A stretch of DNA of 28,982 nucleotides from Haplomitrium mnioides (GCA_049999725.1 JBNGIS010028758.1:24748-53729), one strand, 5' to 3'. Shown: positions 18,525-28,636, counted from the first letter of the stretch. A program made the numbers and translations. Notes: a model not told the origin generated them from the sequence alone.

Positions 18525-19669
18525 AAATATGTCCCTGGTGTGACCCACGACCCCACAATGATCACATTGTTGTTGGCCGATTGCACCTACATCTCTAGAA
18601 CGCGCTGCTTATAGCTTCTTTGCCTCTAGACATAACCTCTGCAAATGATCTCCACCACAAGTCCAACAACTTGACTGCTGAACTGCATAAGATGGGAAAG
18701 ACGGCTGTCCTCCAACCTTTTGACCCTTCCGTGGTGTAGCTTGTGATGTAGAGGTGGATAGAAATGTAGATTTCGGCGCTTCCTCTGAAAACCTATAGTG
18801 ACTACTCTCTCATTCACCTGGTTGAGCTCAATATGCTCTGATAATGTAATCACAATGGCAAGAGTGAGATCAGAATCCCAAAGAAGGGTGGCATCTCTCA
18901 CTCTCCTCCTCAAATCCCTATCAAGGATAGAATACCAAAACTATACAACTTGAACCTCTGTCACTCCATTCGTGACATTGATGAGCCTTCTCATCCTAGT
19001 GTAAGCTTCCCTCAAGCTCTCCCTAGTCTTGTGTGGGAGCTCTTGAAGACTCTTCAACTTTTCCTATCCTCACACCTTGGTAATTTTGCTTGAGAAGCTC
19101 AAAAAACTCAACCACATGGTTAAACAAAGGAATCCCTCTACTCTTTGCTGCATTGACTGGAATAGGTGTACTAAAAACTCCTCCCGCCCTTCAAGCACCA
19201 ATACAGTGGCAAGTGCCACTACAGGATGTTGTTTGGGAAAGGTGTAAAGAGAGCAAAATTCCGCAATGTTTGCATATCACACCAAGTGTCAAACTCCTGG
19301 ATGAAATCATCCATGTCAATGGTATCTACTACACTAGAGAACCTCCTCGGCCCTTTTGTGGCTCCATACATCTCATCCATATCCTAAAACAATAGGGAAT
19401 ATACCTGAGTGCTAGAAAGAGCCTTTTGCTCTTCGTCTGATGTATGGTCACTTACCAACTGTTGAGTCGATGTTATTGCATGTCAAAACAGAATGCCACT
19501 ACGAGTGATGTCTTATCGCAACCTTCCACCCTCTAGCTCCGTATTGACCTCTGCTCATCTGAACTCACTCACAGCTCATAGGTTATGCAATTGCCATTCA
19601 GCCACTTGCCCAAAAGTCAGTTGAAATGCGCAAATCAACACAAGTGACCCTTGTTTCTCCTTTGGACAT
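18525..19669 (-). pseudogene. Gag of element A with two zinc knuckles
   Basis: A start at 19669 (ATG TCC AAA GGA) is plausible but the first part is broken by TAG stops. From about 19400 the frame reads DEMYGATKGPRRFSSVVDTI, DMDDFIQEFDTWCDMQ and RNFALFTPF, typical of a gypsy capsid. After frameshifts it resumes as MRRLINVTNGVTEVQVV, FWYSILDRDLRRRVRDATLL and LAIVITLSEHIELN (to about 18810). Two knuckles follow. The first is C-x2-C-x3-H-x4-C at 18668-18630. The second is C-x2-C-x4-H at 18566-18525, where the last cysteine position is phenylalanine. Gag packages the RNA; the knuckles bind nucleic acid. The frame relation to the downstream polyprotein is off by one register, through decay or a programmed shift. 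Confidence 0.75.
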
Positions 19670-19963
19670 GGTGTATCTTGCTTACCAATCCTAGTTGATT
19701 GGTCTTCTTCTCAACCTAGGAGAAAAATTTGACAACTCAAAATAGAATTTTGTTGCTCATCTCAAGAGCACTACAAACCAATCATTGATTTTCTGCAAAC
19801 AAGTCTTCAAATTTTCCTGCTTCACTACATAAAAAATCTAGGCTTCTAGATAGCTTGCACCTTGGGAGCATGCTGGTGGACTCTTGCCACCCTTGAACCA
19901 CTCAGCGGAGGGTCTTGTTTAGCCTCTTTGAATTCAGAAAATTATTATTATTATCATCATATT

Positions 19964-20041
19964 ACTTCATCATAATGCATCCCATTCTATGATAATGATC
20001 TAAACACATTCTAGCTCTTACAAAACCATCCCATGCCCTCA
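19964..20041 (-). repeat. Start of the 3' LTR of element C
   Basis: It matches 23919-23996 without gaps. Shared words are ATAATGCATCCCATT, TCTAAACACATTC, AAAACCA and TCAAA (plus strand). The similarity stops sharply at both ends: at 20041 because the LTR begins there, and at 19964 because of truncation next to an ATT/ATC microsatellite. Confidence 0.7.
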
Positions 20042-20235
20042 AATTTTAGCTACCTGCACGGTTTCACTTCGTACTCGGAGTGAGTTCTTTGTCACGAATG
20101 TAGAATGGTTTCATCTTGTCATAGGTCACACTTTCATGATGTTTTTTTTGAAAAAAATAGAGATAATATGAGAATATACAGTTGGACACAAAAATACCTT
20201 GTGCTTTCTCTTGTATCATCTCGAATCAAACATCA

Positions 20236-22302
20236 TCATCCACGATCAAATACTCGAGATCCCATTCCAAGTACCTTTGGCATAACCTCTATTGCACACA
20301 TCCTTGGCAGGTTACTTTCATCATCTGACAACTCTTCAATATTCATATCCACTTTGGAATTATTACTTGCATACTCTTCTTCCATATAGAGATGCTCTTT
20401 GGTGTCCTTCTTTGAGCTACATGTTTCCTCACCACCGCCATCCATCAGTACTCTCACTCTATGATCCTTATGGCCAATTGTAGTGCAATTATTGACACAA
20501 TTGTTGGTGGTTCTAATACCCCTCAACCATGGCCTTCCAAGCAACATGTCATAGCTAGACTCTTTCAAAAATTGAAATGAGAGATAGATAGAAATACCCA
20601 TTACCGTGATTGACACTTTCTCAATCACCCCAAGTGGGCATACTCTAGACTTCTTGGTCATACCCACCGTACACCCTAAAGGCCTCGTGATTTTCAAGCC
20701 CAACTTCTTGATCAAATCTTTCGACATGGCATTTATCGCCAAACCTCTATCTAATAATACTTTGGGAACCACATACCTCCTACATATGACATCAATTTTT
20801 GGGACCCTCTCACATACCTCTGTATCCATAGCACTTACATAGCAATTGTTGGTTGAGACTTTCTTCTTCCTTGGAAATCGTTTGGTGTTCAAACCTCTAC
20901 GTAACTCACTTTGTAATGTTGGATTCATCACCACCAATTGTCCCACCGTGATATTGGCTTCCAAGCTTCCAATATCTTCTACCACGTTATATTTCTTTTG
21001 ATGTTTTGATATTGTGAAGTCTTCTATCCCCAATCACCTTCTTGGTTTACTTGGCTTCTTGGTCATGTCCATATCGTGGTGCTTCTCTTGACTTGGTGGT
21101 GGTTCAGATCTCATACTCTCCTCGACTACTCTAGCTCACCTCCTTTAATGGGCCAATATGTTCACTCCTTGATTCGTTGAACTCCTTCCCACCTCACCGT
21201 AGGGAACCTTTTCAACGTTGATTGAGGCAATGACCTTCTCTTGAGCTTGATCGATTGAACTCTCTCCCAGCTCACTGTTGAGAACCTTTTCAATATCAAT
21301 CAAGGTGATGATTGTCTTATGCACTTGATTCGTTGAACTCTCTCCCATCTCATCTTGGGGAACCTTTTCAACGTCCATGGAGGAAATGACCCTCTCTTGA
21401 ACTTGAGCTGCACCATTACATCCACCAACTCTATATATACCATTGACTTGATTTGGGCAATTTTTGATGGAATGTGCCTCTCCACATTCAAAACACGTTA
21501 TGTTCTCAAAATACCCTTGCCGCACTAGCCCATCTCCATCAAGCCTAGGTCGATTTTCAAGTCTTCTCTCCAAAGCCTACACAAGATTCAAACTCAACTT
21601 TTCAAGGCGTTCATTCAATGTTAACACTTTATTCATGGGTAGACTTGGAGCATGTGGCAGAGGAGCCACTACTACCGCCATGGGTTGTGCAATTGTTAGT
21701 GGCACAACAACCTTCTCTTCTTGCTCATCTTCCAAACTCTCTTCTATCCTTAAAGAAATTCTCAAAAGCTCCATTTGGGTAGTTGGCTTTTCATACTTTA
21801 CCTTTGCTCAAATTTGAGGTTTTAACCTCAAAATAAAACGGTTGGCCAACATTTCTGTAATGCCTACCATGAGAGGATTCACATCCTCACCACTCTTTCT
21901 CAACACATTTCGAAATTAAGTTTCAAAGTGATCTACTCTCTGAGCATATGAACATACTTTCTCACTTTCTCCTTGTTTCAAGTGTGATATCTCTTAAAGA
22001 AGTTTCTCATAGCTCTCCACGGGGAGGAATTCTTCCACCAAAGCTTTTGTCAAGCTAGCCCATGACTCAAGAATTTTTCTTTTTTACTCTTTGTACTATC
22101 TGAGAGCCTCAAGTTCAAGAAATTTGGGTAGCAAGGCCAACCAATCATCCGGTCGCTTCTCACCATTTCCAATGTAAGCGCGCTTAAAGTTGCATAGATA
22201 GTCCTCCATATTTTAATTTTCTTGCCATAGAAGACCAGAATCTTGCCCATCTTGATTGGATAGCTTGATGTTGTTTCTCGATCGTTTTTTTGTTCCTACC
22301 AT
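20236..22302 (-). pseudogene. Gag-protease polyprotein of element C
   Basis: One reading frame of 689 codons from ATG 22302 to the stop at 20236, with about ten internal stops and no frameshift. Gag: MEDYLCNFKRAYIGN, RPDDWLALLPKFLEL, SWASLTKALVEEFLPVESYE and HLKQGESEKVCSYAQRV, the Retrotrans_gag core. A zinc knuckle CFECGEAHSIKNC (C-x2-C-x3-H-x4-C) is at 21495-21457. A 26-residue repeat present three times follows. The protease has LLDRGLAINAMSKDLIKKLG, with the active aspartate at 20751-20749. Its D-R-G replaces D-T/S-G, so it is probably inactive. CPLGVIEKVSITVMGI and YDMLLGRPWL follow, then an acidic tail (IEELSDDESN). The stops (TAA, TAG, TGA) sit at positions one transition from CAA, CAG, CGA or TGG. 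Confidence 0.85.
21172..21405 (-). repeat. 78-bp in-frame triple repeat within gag of element C
   Basis: Three 26-residue units (QVQERVISSMDVEKV..., QVHKTIITLIDIEKV..., QAQEKVIASINVEKV...), each ending GESS or GRSS-T/D. They lie between the zinc knuckle and the protease, where plant gypsy Gag-Pol usually has a variable linker. Period 78 bp, no indels. Confidence 0.9.
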
Positions 22303-22809
22303 ACCTACGACATCTACCACAATACAAAAATATGCACCTCATAAATAACTTGAATTAGAATCAGGAAAACAAATGGATTTAGATCCACCAAAATTTTCTT
22401 CATGTGTTCCACTCCAAATTGTTCCACCAATCTTTGACGCATATGTATTTTGGGTTTAATGAACACTCGTACAACAATGGTTGTTTTTTAATCATTCATT
22501 GAGGCCGTTGAGAACTCTCTCCTTGATTTGATGAAATGCTCTCTTGTGCTCCAAGGTCCAACCCCATTCCGTTGGAGTGTACAATCATTGATAAAATGGT
22601 GTTGCCAAATAAGCAAAGTCACTTATCAAAAACAAGTAATAGCTCACGAGATGATGAATCTCTTCAACTCAATGTTGTTTGATGGTAGTGGTGAGCAATC
22701 AATCCTCCTTTCAATTTCACAAATTCTTGGCTACTTTCCTGTCACATCCTTGCTTGACATTAAACACGATGCAATCTAATCGCCACCTTCCTTCCCTCTC
22801 ATTAATGAG

Positions 22810-22827
22810 ATCCCGACAACAGAACCA
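22810..22827 (-). promoter_or_regulatory. Primer-binding site, tRNA-Asp-like, of element C
   Basis: The minus strand reads TGGTTCTGTTGTCGGGAT. The Athila/Tat-type site complementary to the 3' end of tRNA-Asp is TGGCGCCGTTGCCGGGGA. They agree at 12 of 18 positions, and four of the six differences are C-to-T or G-to-A. It sits three bases after the presumed LTR end ...TTCACA. Its place, with gag 0.5 kb downstream, supports the call more than the match does. Confidence 0.55.
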
Positions 22828-22830
22828 AAT

Positions 22831-23996
22831 ATGTGAAGCTAGAGGCTTCGTCGGTTTCTCCTCATATGACTTTGATGTTGAGTGTATATTGAATATGAGA
22901 GGTGGGTTGAAGTGTGGCTGCAATAATCAATACATAACAAAATCTACAAAATATGAATACTCAATACAAAAATATCTTGGAAATAATCAACTCTTTACTC
23001 CAAATTCTCTCACACAAAACGCTATTGCTCTCATCCTTCTAACTCTCAACAAACTCCTCACTCTATGAAAAAACCACTTCTCAAGTGTTTGCCCTCTAAT
23101 GAGTCTTCAAAGTAGCTCCTACAAAAGCTCCTCCAAGCGCTTCTCCAAGGGTCTCTCACAACTCTCAAGTCTCTAGTTTAAAATGAAAACCAAGTCACAA
23201 CTCAAGCCTCTTTTCTCTCTCTTCCTTCTCCTTACATACTAGTCTACATAATTATTGAGTAAAACTAAATATTATTTCACCATAGGTAAAGAATCCATGG
23301 TGATTATCTCCCTAATAATTAAATCCTAAAAGTGCTCCTCAAGTATCTCCACCTTTTGTTTTCTTCTTTAAGAAGAAGCTTCTCATTTAGAGCTTCTCTT
23401 GTCAAAGAATCTCAACAATTGATCCAATACTTTTCTACTTTTTGTTTGTCCCTACAAACAATTCCTAAGATGATACTTTGAGGTTCTATCAAAGAATAAG
23501 TCAAAGAACAAATTGACTTTTTTTGGCTTTTCTCCTCTTTAGCATATTCTTAAAGAATCTCTATAAAGTCTTTAATGCTTATTCAAATTTTCTATGCTAT
23601 TTGTTTTTGGAAAACTTGTCAAGTAAGCTTTCAACTTGTATAATAATATTTGTATTTTATAATTCTTAGATACTCTTTATTTTGACTTTTTTGCAGATCA
23701 CTTATGTAACTTTGACCAGCTATAACTTCCAGTTTGCAAAAGCTTTTCACTTGTGTAAATTTCTGCTGGTTACTTAAGCAATATTATATCATTCTCTAAA
23801 AAATCAGCTTCTAAATATTTATAATAAGAACACAATTTAATCTGCACTTAATTTTGCACATATTGAAGAAAACCAATCAAATATATGTTTCCTCTCATAA
23901 CTTCTAAATCTTCTCCATACTTCATTATAATGCATCCCATTATATGAAAATGGTCTAAACACATTCAAATTCTCAGAAAACCACCTCATGCCTTCA
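22831..23996 (-). repeat. 5' LTR of element C
   Basis: The minus strand starts TGAAGGCATG at 23996 and ends ...CTTCACA at about 22831, with a primer site just beyond. TATAAATA is at 23823-23816 and AATAAA at 23681-23676, giving a sensible U3-R-U5 order within about 1.17 kb. Only the first 80 bases have a surviving partner (19964-20041). The right end is set by that match. Confidence 0.6.
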
Positions 23997-24151
23997 AAGG
24001 CCAAAACATTGATGGTCGTTGCTTAATGTCAAAAGAAATTTGGGGTTGAAGAAGCCCTCGTTGATGAAGATCAATCCCTGATGCTTGTCTCCTATCCCTT
24101 GATTTTCTACTTCACTACTTGAAAGCAAGACCATGGAACACAAGACAATAA

Positions 24152-25259
24152 AATGAAGTTGTTGCCATTCCAACTGAAGGAGGGTTTTTTGAGCAAGACA
24201 ATGACTTAATGTTCTATGTCGATGGACTTAATGTGGCATATTATCAAGTCCACGGGGAGTCAAATGCTCAACACTTAAAGAGTTTAGTGAAACCAAGATG
24301 TTTCACTTTAGCTTTCCCTGATATTCCTTACGGTTATCATCTTAAAGAATGTAAGCATGATGATTCAGAACCTTTGTTGAAGGAGGATTTTTTTGATATG
24401 GTTTCTTCTTTTGTAGTTGTTACTACTTCCAAGGTTTGTTCTTTTGTAATTATCCACTCTTTGCAATAGTTTGTCATCGTCGATGATGCTTTACTGAAGG
24501 TTTTTAGTGCAATCGACCATGGTGTCTGGTTAGTTGTATTTTGATTTTTCATTTGATAGTTTATCTATTTCATTTTTTCTTTGCTTTCTTTCCTTTGTCT
24601 CATGTGTTTATTTTTGTTATTATAGGGACAAAAGTAATATTTATCATTCTGGTGGTTCTAGAATCGCTCACTCCCATAAGTACTGGATTGTGGGCTACTG
24701 GACAAAGAAGGGCAAGCAGAGCATGAAGCTCTTCAACTTGCAATTGAATGATGCAAGCAGGCGACCTCAAAAAATCATGCAAAGAGTGTTCAACTGTTCA
24801 GCTGTGTTGACCAAGCTTAAACATTCAAGAGATGATGCTCATGTGAAGGTTTACCAAAAGCTTCAGGCTTTGTATAATTTTTCTATTGACCATTTAACAA
24901 CAGAGCAAGATTGGATTTTAGATCTTTGCTTTAGGTCTGGTATAGACCTTGTCTGTGCTTTAAAGTTGATGCAAAATTGTATCGTAGTGGAATATGATAG
25001 ACGTCAATCTATTTATATTTCTGTGAGAGTTTTGACAATGGCTTCTTTGCCATCCGATGTGATCGAGTTGCAGATAGTATATGTGTACTATAAGAAGCCT
25101 GTTTCTTCCAGTATCGCATGTGCTTTTGGTGATTGTGTTGCTATTTCCAAGACTGGAAAGTCTTGACAAAACTTTCTTGTAGGTGGAGATGCTAAAGCTT
25201 CTCAAGCATTAGGTTTAGATGAGACAGTTCCTCTTGAAGAGGATAGGACTGCAACATAA
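24152..25259 (+). pseudogene. Two-exon amino DNA methyltransferase (N6/N4 type) pseudogene
   Basis: Exon 1 (24152-24528) reads GGFFEQDNDLMFYVDGLNV, LKSLVKPRCFTLAFPDIPYG and HLKECKHDDSEPLL. DIPYG (24320-24334) is at the DPPY motif IV. The exon 1/intron/exon 2 join is ...TCTG/GTTAGTTG ... TTATTATAG/GGACAAAAG (intron 24529-24625, 97 nt, T-rich), and the frame continues across it. Exon 2 has SHKYWIVGYWTKKGKQSMKL, then WILDLCFRSGIDLV (24912-24953), where FxGxG motif I is expected, and NCIVVEYDRRQS. Motif IV before motif I is the order of the beta/N6_N4_Mtase class (PF01555). In motif I three changes (G to R, T to I, G to D) are single transitions. Only two stops interrupt about 337 codons: TAG 24467-24469 and TGA 25164-25166. 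The final TAA is at 25257-25259. It is not a retroelement domain; whether it rode on an element is unknown. Confidence 0.7.
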
Positions 25260-25281
25260 GACTGATGTTATTTTTGTCCAT

Positions 25282-25287
25282 AATAAA
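25282..25287 (+). terminator. Poly(A) signal AATAAA after the methyltransferase pseudogene
   Basis: AATAAA lies 23 bases after the TAA at 25257-25259, followed by a T-rich stretch. The position is right for a polyadenylation signal of this gene. Confidence 0.55.
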
Positions 25288-25839
25288 GTATTTTTCTCAC
25301 AAAATATTATTTGATTATTTTTTTTACTTGTTGCGTGCATTGTGCATACACGCCTTCTTCTTTTTGTCCAAATGCCCATCCTCTCGATCCCATCAGTGCC
25401 CACTTCATCAGTCCATCTAGTTTCCATTCTGATTTCAGCACCTGCCCCAGCGCTACCACATGTACACCGATCTCGACTTCGGACTTTGACTGAATCTACC
25501 TTGGAACGAATCACTGATTATGATCTTTTCAAGTACATGGCATCCAGACTAGCCAATATTACTTTTGGTCAGCTTTTCAAAATGAATGTCCCCATTTGCT
25601 GTGAGTTGCGAAAAGTTCTAGTGGTCCTCCGTTGGAAATCCAAAATTGTGAATCTCCTCTAAGATGGGAAGCTCAAATCTAGATTGCATCATGCCCAAGT
25701 CCTCTTGTGCGTTTCTTCCACCTTGACTTCCCGATGTCGACCAACTTCCTGACAAGTCACTAGAGCCTCTCTAGTCTCCTCCCTCCAAAACTCCTACTGT
25801 TGAGATGGTCTCTCTATTTTATCCTGACACCCTAGCGAC

Positions 25840-26170
25840 TTCTGTCTTTATTGACAACATACTAATTCCAGAAGTACATTAAGATATCGGGTCAACAACA
25901 AACATTATGACTACATCTACTATGGAATCTATTGGATACCCTTCTTCAGCTTTGCACAAATCCTCCCTCCTCTTTGTCTTCCTGATGGTGGCAAGAATGC
26001 ATCTCTGAGCATTCTTCGAAACATTTCTACTCTCTTTGCTGATCAGGAATATTTAGTTCACTATATTGTCATTAGTACACTCCAACAAAATCAGTATCCT
26101 CTTCTTCTTGGTTGCCCCTAGCTCAAGCAAAGTAATGCCCAAATGGATTTTTTTGCAGGAATGTTGACCA
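25840..26170 (+). pseudogene. Retropepsin of element B
   Basis: DIGSTTNIMTTSTMESIGYP contains the active-site aspartate at 25883-25885; the triad reads D-I-G instead of D-T-G or D-S-G, which a C-to-T change in ACC/ACT would give. SILRNISTLF, EYLVHYIVIS and YPLLLGCP-stop-LKQSNAQMDFF follow. The last corresponds to the conserved LLGRPWL segment. At least one frameshift separates the two halves. Confidence 0.7.
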
Positions 26171-26536
26171 TCAAATTGTCTGACAAGAGGGTAGTGTTGT
26201 CTTTATATTCCAATGCTCCTTGTCTAATGACCACCAAACTTCATGAACCTTTTCACGATGTATCATTTGTCGACCCCACCTCTTGATTTTTGATTCACGA
26301 CTTTGATTCTTTCGATGAGTTCCTTTTTTTTTGTTCCCTCTTTACTTATTGTAATTTTATAGAGGTCTAGTTGGTGGATATGCATGTTGTCTCGGAATAG
26401 CATAAGAGCTTGAAGGTTTATAATCACCTCGATCCTCCCTCTCGATCCTCTTTTTTGGAACTCATTACATGCTACATTGATGTTTTTGCATGGGAATATG
26501 ATGAGATGACTGGTGTGCCCTCTTCCATCTACCAAA

Positions 26537-27243
26537 ATCATATACAGCTTAAGCCCGATGCCAAACCCATACGATGACGTCCACATCATCTCAACTAGAA
26601 GTATACATAATTAGTCCAAGCTAATCTCACGAAGATGTTAAATGCTGGCATTATATCACATGCACGTTTAACTGATTGAGTTTCTCCCGTTGTTTTGTTC
26701 CTAAATTTGATGGTTCCATTCATGTCTGTGGAGATTTCAAGAGACTTAACGCTACAACTGTTATGGAACATTTTCATACTCCCTTTATCGACACCATCCT
26801 TGAAAAATTTGATGGATATCAATGCTACAGCTTCCTTGATGGATTCTCATGGTATAATCACACTACCATTCACCATGATTCTCATCCACTCACTACAGTT
26901 TCCACTCATTGGGGATGTTACTAGTACAACAAGTTAGTCTTCAGCTTATATATGCCCCGAACACCTTCCAAAGCATCATGATCATGGCCTTTTACTCCCT
27001 GTTACATGGCTCTCATAAATGCCTGAAAATTTATCTAGAGGATTTTATGGTTTTTGGCACCAAAACTGATCATTTGAAACAATTAGAGGTTGTGCTCCTT
27101 TGTTGTTACGGATTCGGGATATCTAGTAATCCCAAGAAATGCAAGTTCCTTGACCTTGCTGGAGTTCTCCTTGGTCATATTGTTTCAGAAATAAGATTGC
27201 ACCCAGATCTTGCGAAAGTGAGTATCATTCTTGCACTTTCGGC
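26537..27243 (+). pseudogene. Reverse transcriptase of element B
   Basis: HIQLKPDAKPIR and KMLNAGIISHARLTD open the domain (RVT_1, PF00078). A new frame gives VCGDFKRLNATTVMEHFHTP, FIDTILEKFDGYQCYSFLDG and FSWYNHTTIHH (motif A with its aspartate). After another shift KIYLEDFMVFGTKTDHL carries the catalytic box as Y-L-E-D (27032-27043), where active enzymes have Y-x-D-D. CKFLDLAGVLLGHIVSE ends the thumb region. Stops and the altered box show that it is dead. Confidence 0.85.
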
Positions 27244-27373
27244 CCCATAGACAGTTAAACAACTTCAACACTTCTTGAGTAAGTTCATATATTATGGACG
27301 CTATTGAAAGAATTATGCTCACATTGCTTCCCCCTTCTATTCCATAACCAAACATGAAATCTCTTTCATCTGG

Positions 27374-27640
27374 TTGGATGAATGTCAACAAGCTTTTCAA
27401 ACTCTAAAGGATATTCTTGCCTCTCTTCCTTTTCTGTCCTTCATTAACTGGACATTTTTTTCCATGGTTGATGCCTCCTCCACAACAACTAGAGTTGTGC
27501 TTGCTCAGATGGGCAATAACAAAGAGTGTCCAATCTATTATGCGGATAAACAACTCATCATATCCAAACAAAATTACTCTACTTATTCGGCTTATTCCAC
27601 TCCTAATGTCCGAATTTTTGCCATCGGATCTGACCACCGA
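27374..27640 (+). pseudogene. RNase H-like domain of element B
   Basis: It reads WLDECQQAFQTLKDIL, FFSMVDASSTTTRVVLAQ and CPIYYADKQLIISKQNYST. This is the retrotransposon RNase H layout (W-x-x-x-C-Q-x-AF-x-x-LK, then the VDAS aspartate and an NYST box). It follows the connection segment with only one more stop region between. Confidence 0.8.
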
Positions 27641-27759
27641 TCAAACTCATTCATTTGTATGATCCGCTTCCCCACAAACCATCATTTTAGGTCTGTTATA
27701 ATGAATCGAGGAAGATGGAGTTCTGCATAGATGTTTGATATCCCCCCCCCCCCAAAATA

Positions 27760-28100
27760 CCGCTCAAGTTTTGCACGGTTGCTACACTTCTGCTTATGGT
27801 GGATATTTTGCTGGAAAGAATACAACTTTTACAATTTTATGTTGTGGCTATTGGTGGTAAACTCTCTTTGTTGATGCACATAAGTTCACGAGGTCATGGG
27901 ATGCATGTCAAAGAACCAGTCGTCCCACAGAGGCATCTCAAATGATCATGGTCCTGATCCTTCCTATATTGGCTTTTAGAAAATGGGGTCTTGACTTTAT
28001 TGGATGGAAAACTCCTCCTTCTTGTATTCGTCGCAATCAGCATATCCTCGCTACTATGGATTACCTCACTAAAAGGGCTGAAGCAATAGCACTTTTCTGT
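27760..28100 (+). pseudogene. Integrase N-terminus of element B
   Basis: GGYFAGKNTTFTILCCGYWW, TLFVDAHKFTRSWDACQRTS and RPTEASQMIM correspond to the H2C2 zinc domain (PF17921). A histidine is tyrosine (CAT to TAT) and one cysteine is lost. FRKWGLDFIGWKTPP brings the first catalytic aspartate of the core (27993-27995), then HILATMDYLTKRAEAIAL. The sequence loses similarity after about 28110, so the second aspartate and the glutamate are missing. A run of 12 C at 27742-27753 lies just upstream. Confidence 0.8.
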
Positions 28101-28110
28101 CGACAATGAT

Positions 28111-28636
28111 GTTTTCGTTTCTTTTCTGTTTCGGCAATCTCTTCGGTCTGCTTTGTACTCCTTATTCCTCTTCTTCAGATTTTTGTTCCTATTAGTAAAG
28201 TTAAAACTTTTGCAAGAGACACTCAAGCTTGAACTAGAGGATCTGTTACGTTAGAAGGTTGAGACAAAATGTGCTATAAAAAAAGCACAGAAGACATGGA
28301 AAGGAAGCTAATTGAATCAACATCAATGTATCTGCAATAGAGTTGGCTCTACATTAGAAAATTTGTAAGGGAATAAGATCTTCATCAAAGTATCTTCAAA
28401 GAAACAAGATCTATAGCGACATGTCATTGACCCCTCAACATCTTCGGCAAACAAGAAAGAGGATTGATTTTATAATTGTTATAATGTTTTGTTTTATAAT
28501 AGATTTGAATTAATGTTTATATGTCAAGTATGGGTACATTCGAACCAACTTCGATCAAGAAAAAAAAACTATCAAGAAAGTCCACAAAAATGAATGATCA
28601 AAATATGGTGAGGAAATTTTAGAAAGAAGTTGTGGG
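28111..28636. other. Unassigned sequence
   Basis: Decayed sequence between the broken integrase and the dispersed repeat. A minus-strand frame at 27894-28226 is the shadow of the integrase region. I see nothing else. Confidence 0.4.

Larger units (their letters stand above)
16080..19669 (-). mobile_element. Ty3/gypsy element A carrying a C5 DNA methyltransferase
   Basis: The minus-strand order is gag (19669-18810), two zinc knuckles (18668-18525), a linker, retropepsin (about 17720-17376), a linker, C5-cytosine methyltransferase (about 16990-16474) and an integrase-C-terminal-like tail (16473-16130). From 18266 to about 16656 everything is in a single frame with only stop codons, no indels, as expected for a pol polyprotein. 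Reverse transcriptase, RNase H and the integrase core are absent. Convincing LTRs are not visible; the 3' end dissolves near 16080. Gypsy elements that captured cytosine methyltransferases are known from charophyte algae, so the architecture has a precedent, here in a rearranged and dead copy. Confidence 0.75.
19964..23996 (-). mobile_element. Ty3/gypsy element C: LTRs and gag-protease only
   Basis: On the minus strand: 5' LTR (about 23996-22831), a primer-binding site (22827-22810), a 0.5-kb leader, gag-protease in one frame (22302-20236), a 190-bp tail, then the first 78 bases of a 3' LTR (20041-19964). The first 80 bases of both LTRs match at about 85%, offset 3955, and both open TGA(A/G)GGCATG. 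No reverse transcriptase or integrase lies between them. The layout matches non-autonomous elements that keep only gag (TR-GAG type), here with protease as well. The rest of the 3' LTR is lost at the border with element A. Confidence 0.65.
25480..28100 (+). mobile_element. Ty3/gypsy element B: protease, RT, RNase H, start of integrase
   Basis: The plus strand carries pol domains in gypsy order. A pre-protease segment (DYDLFKYMASRLANITFGQL, about 25517) is homologous to the same region of element C (SLEANITVGQL). Protease (25840-26170), RT (26537-27243), RNase H (27374-27640) and integrase to about 28100 follow. Gag and both LTRs are missing. Frameshifts and stops are frequent, so this copy is more decayed than C. 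It begins about 220 bp after the methyltransferase pseudogene. Confidence 0.85.

Noticed and set aside
18202-18598. Plus-strand frames within 17.5-18.6 kb
   Set aside because: They are shadows of the minus-strand polyprotein of element A.
20236-22302. Stop codons repaired by U-to-C RNA editing
   Set aside because: That editing is known from plant organelles. These are retroelement remnants in nuclear-type sequence, and protease and RT active sites are damaged too.
24434-24469. A 36-nt GT...AG segment in exon 1 whose removal would delete the TAG stop in frame
   Set aside because: Far shorter than plant introns, and the residues it encodes (VCSFVIIHSLQ) look like normal protein. CAG-to-TAG is the simpler explanation.
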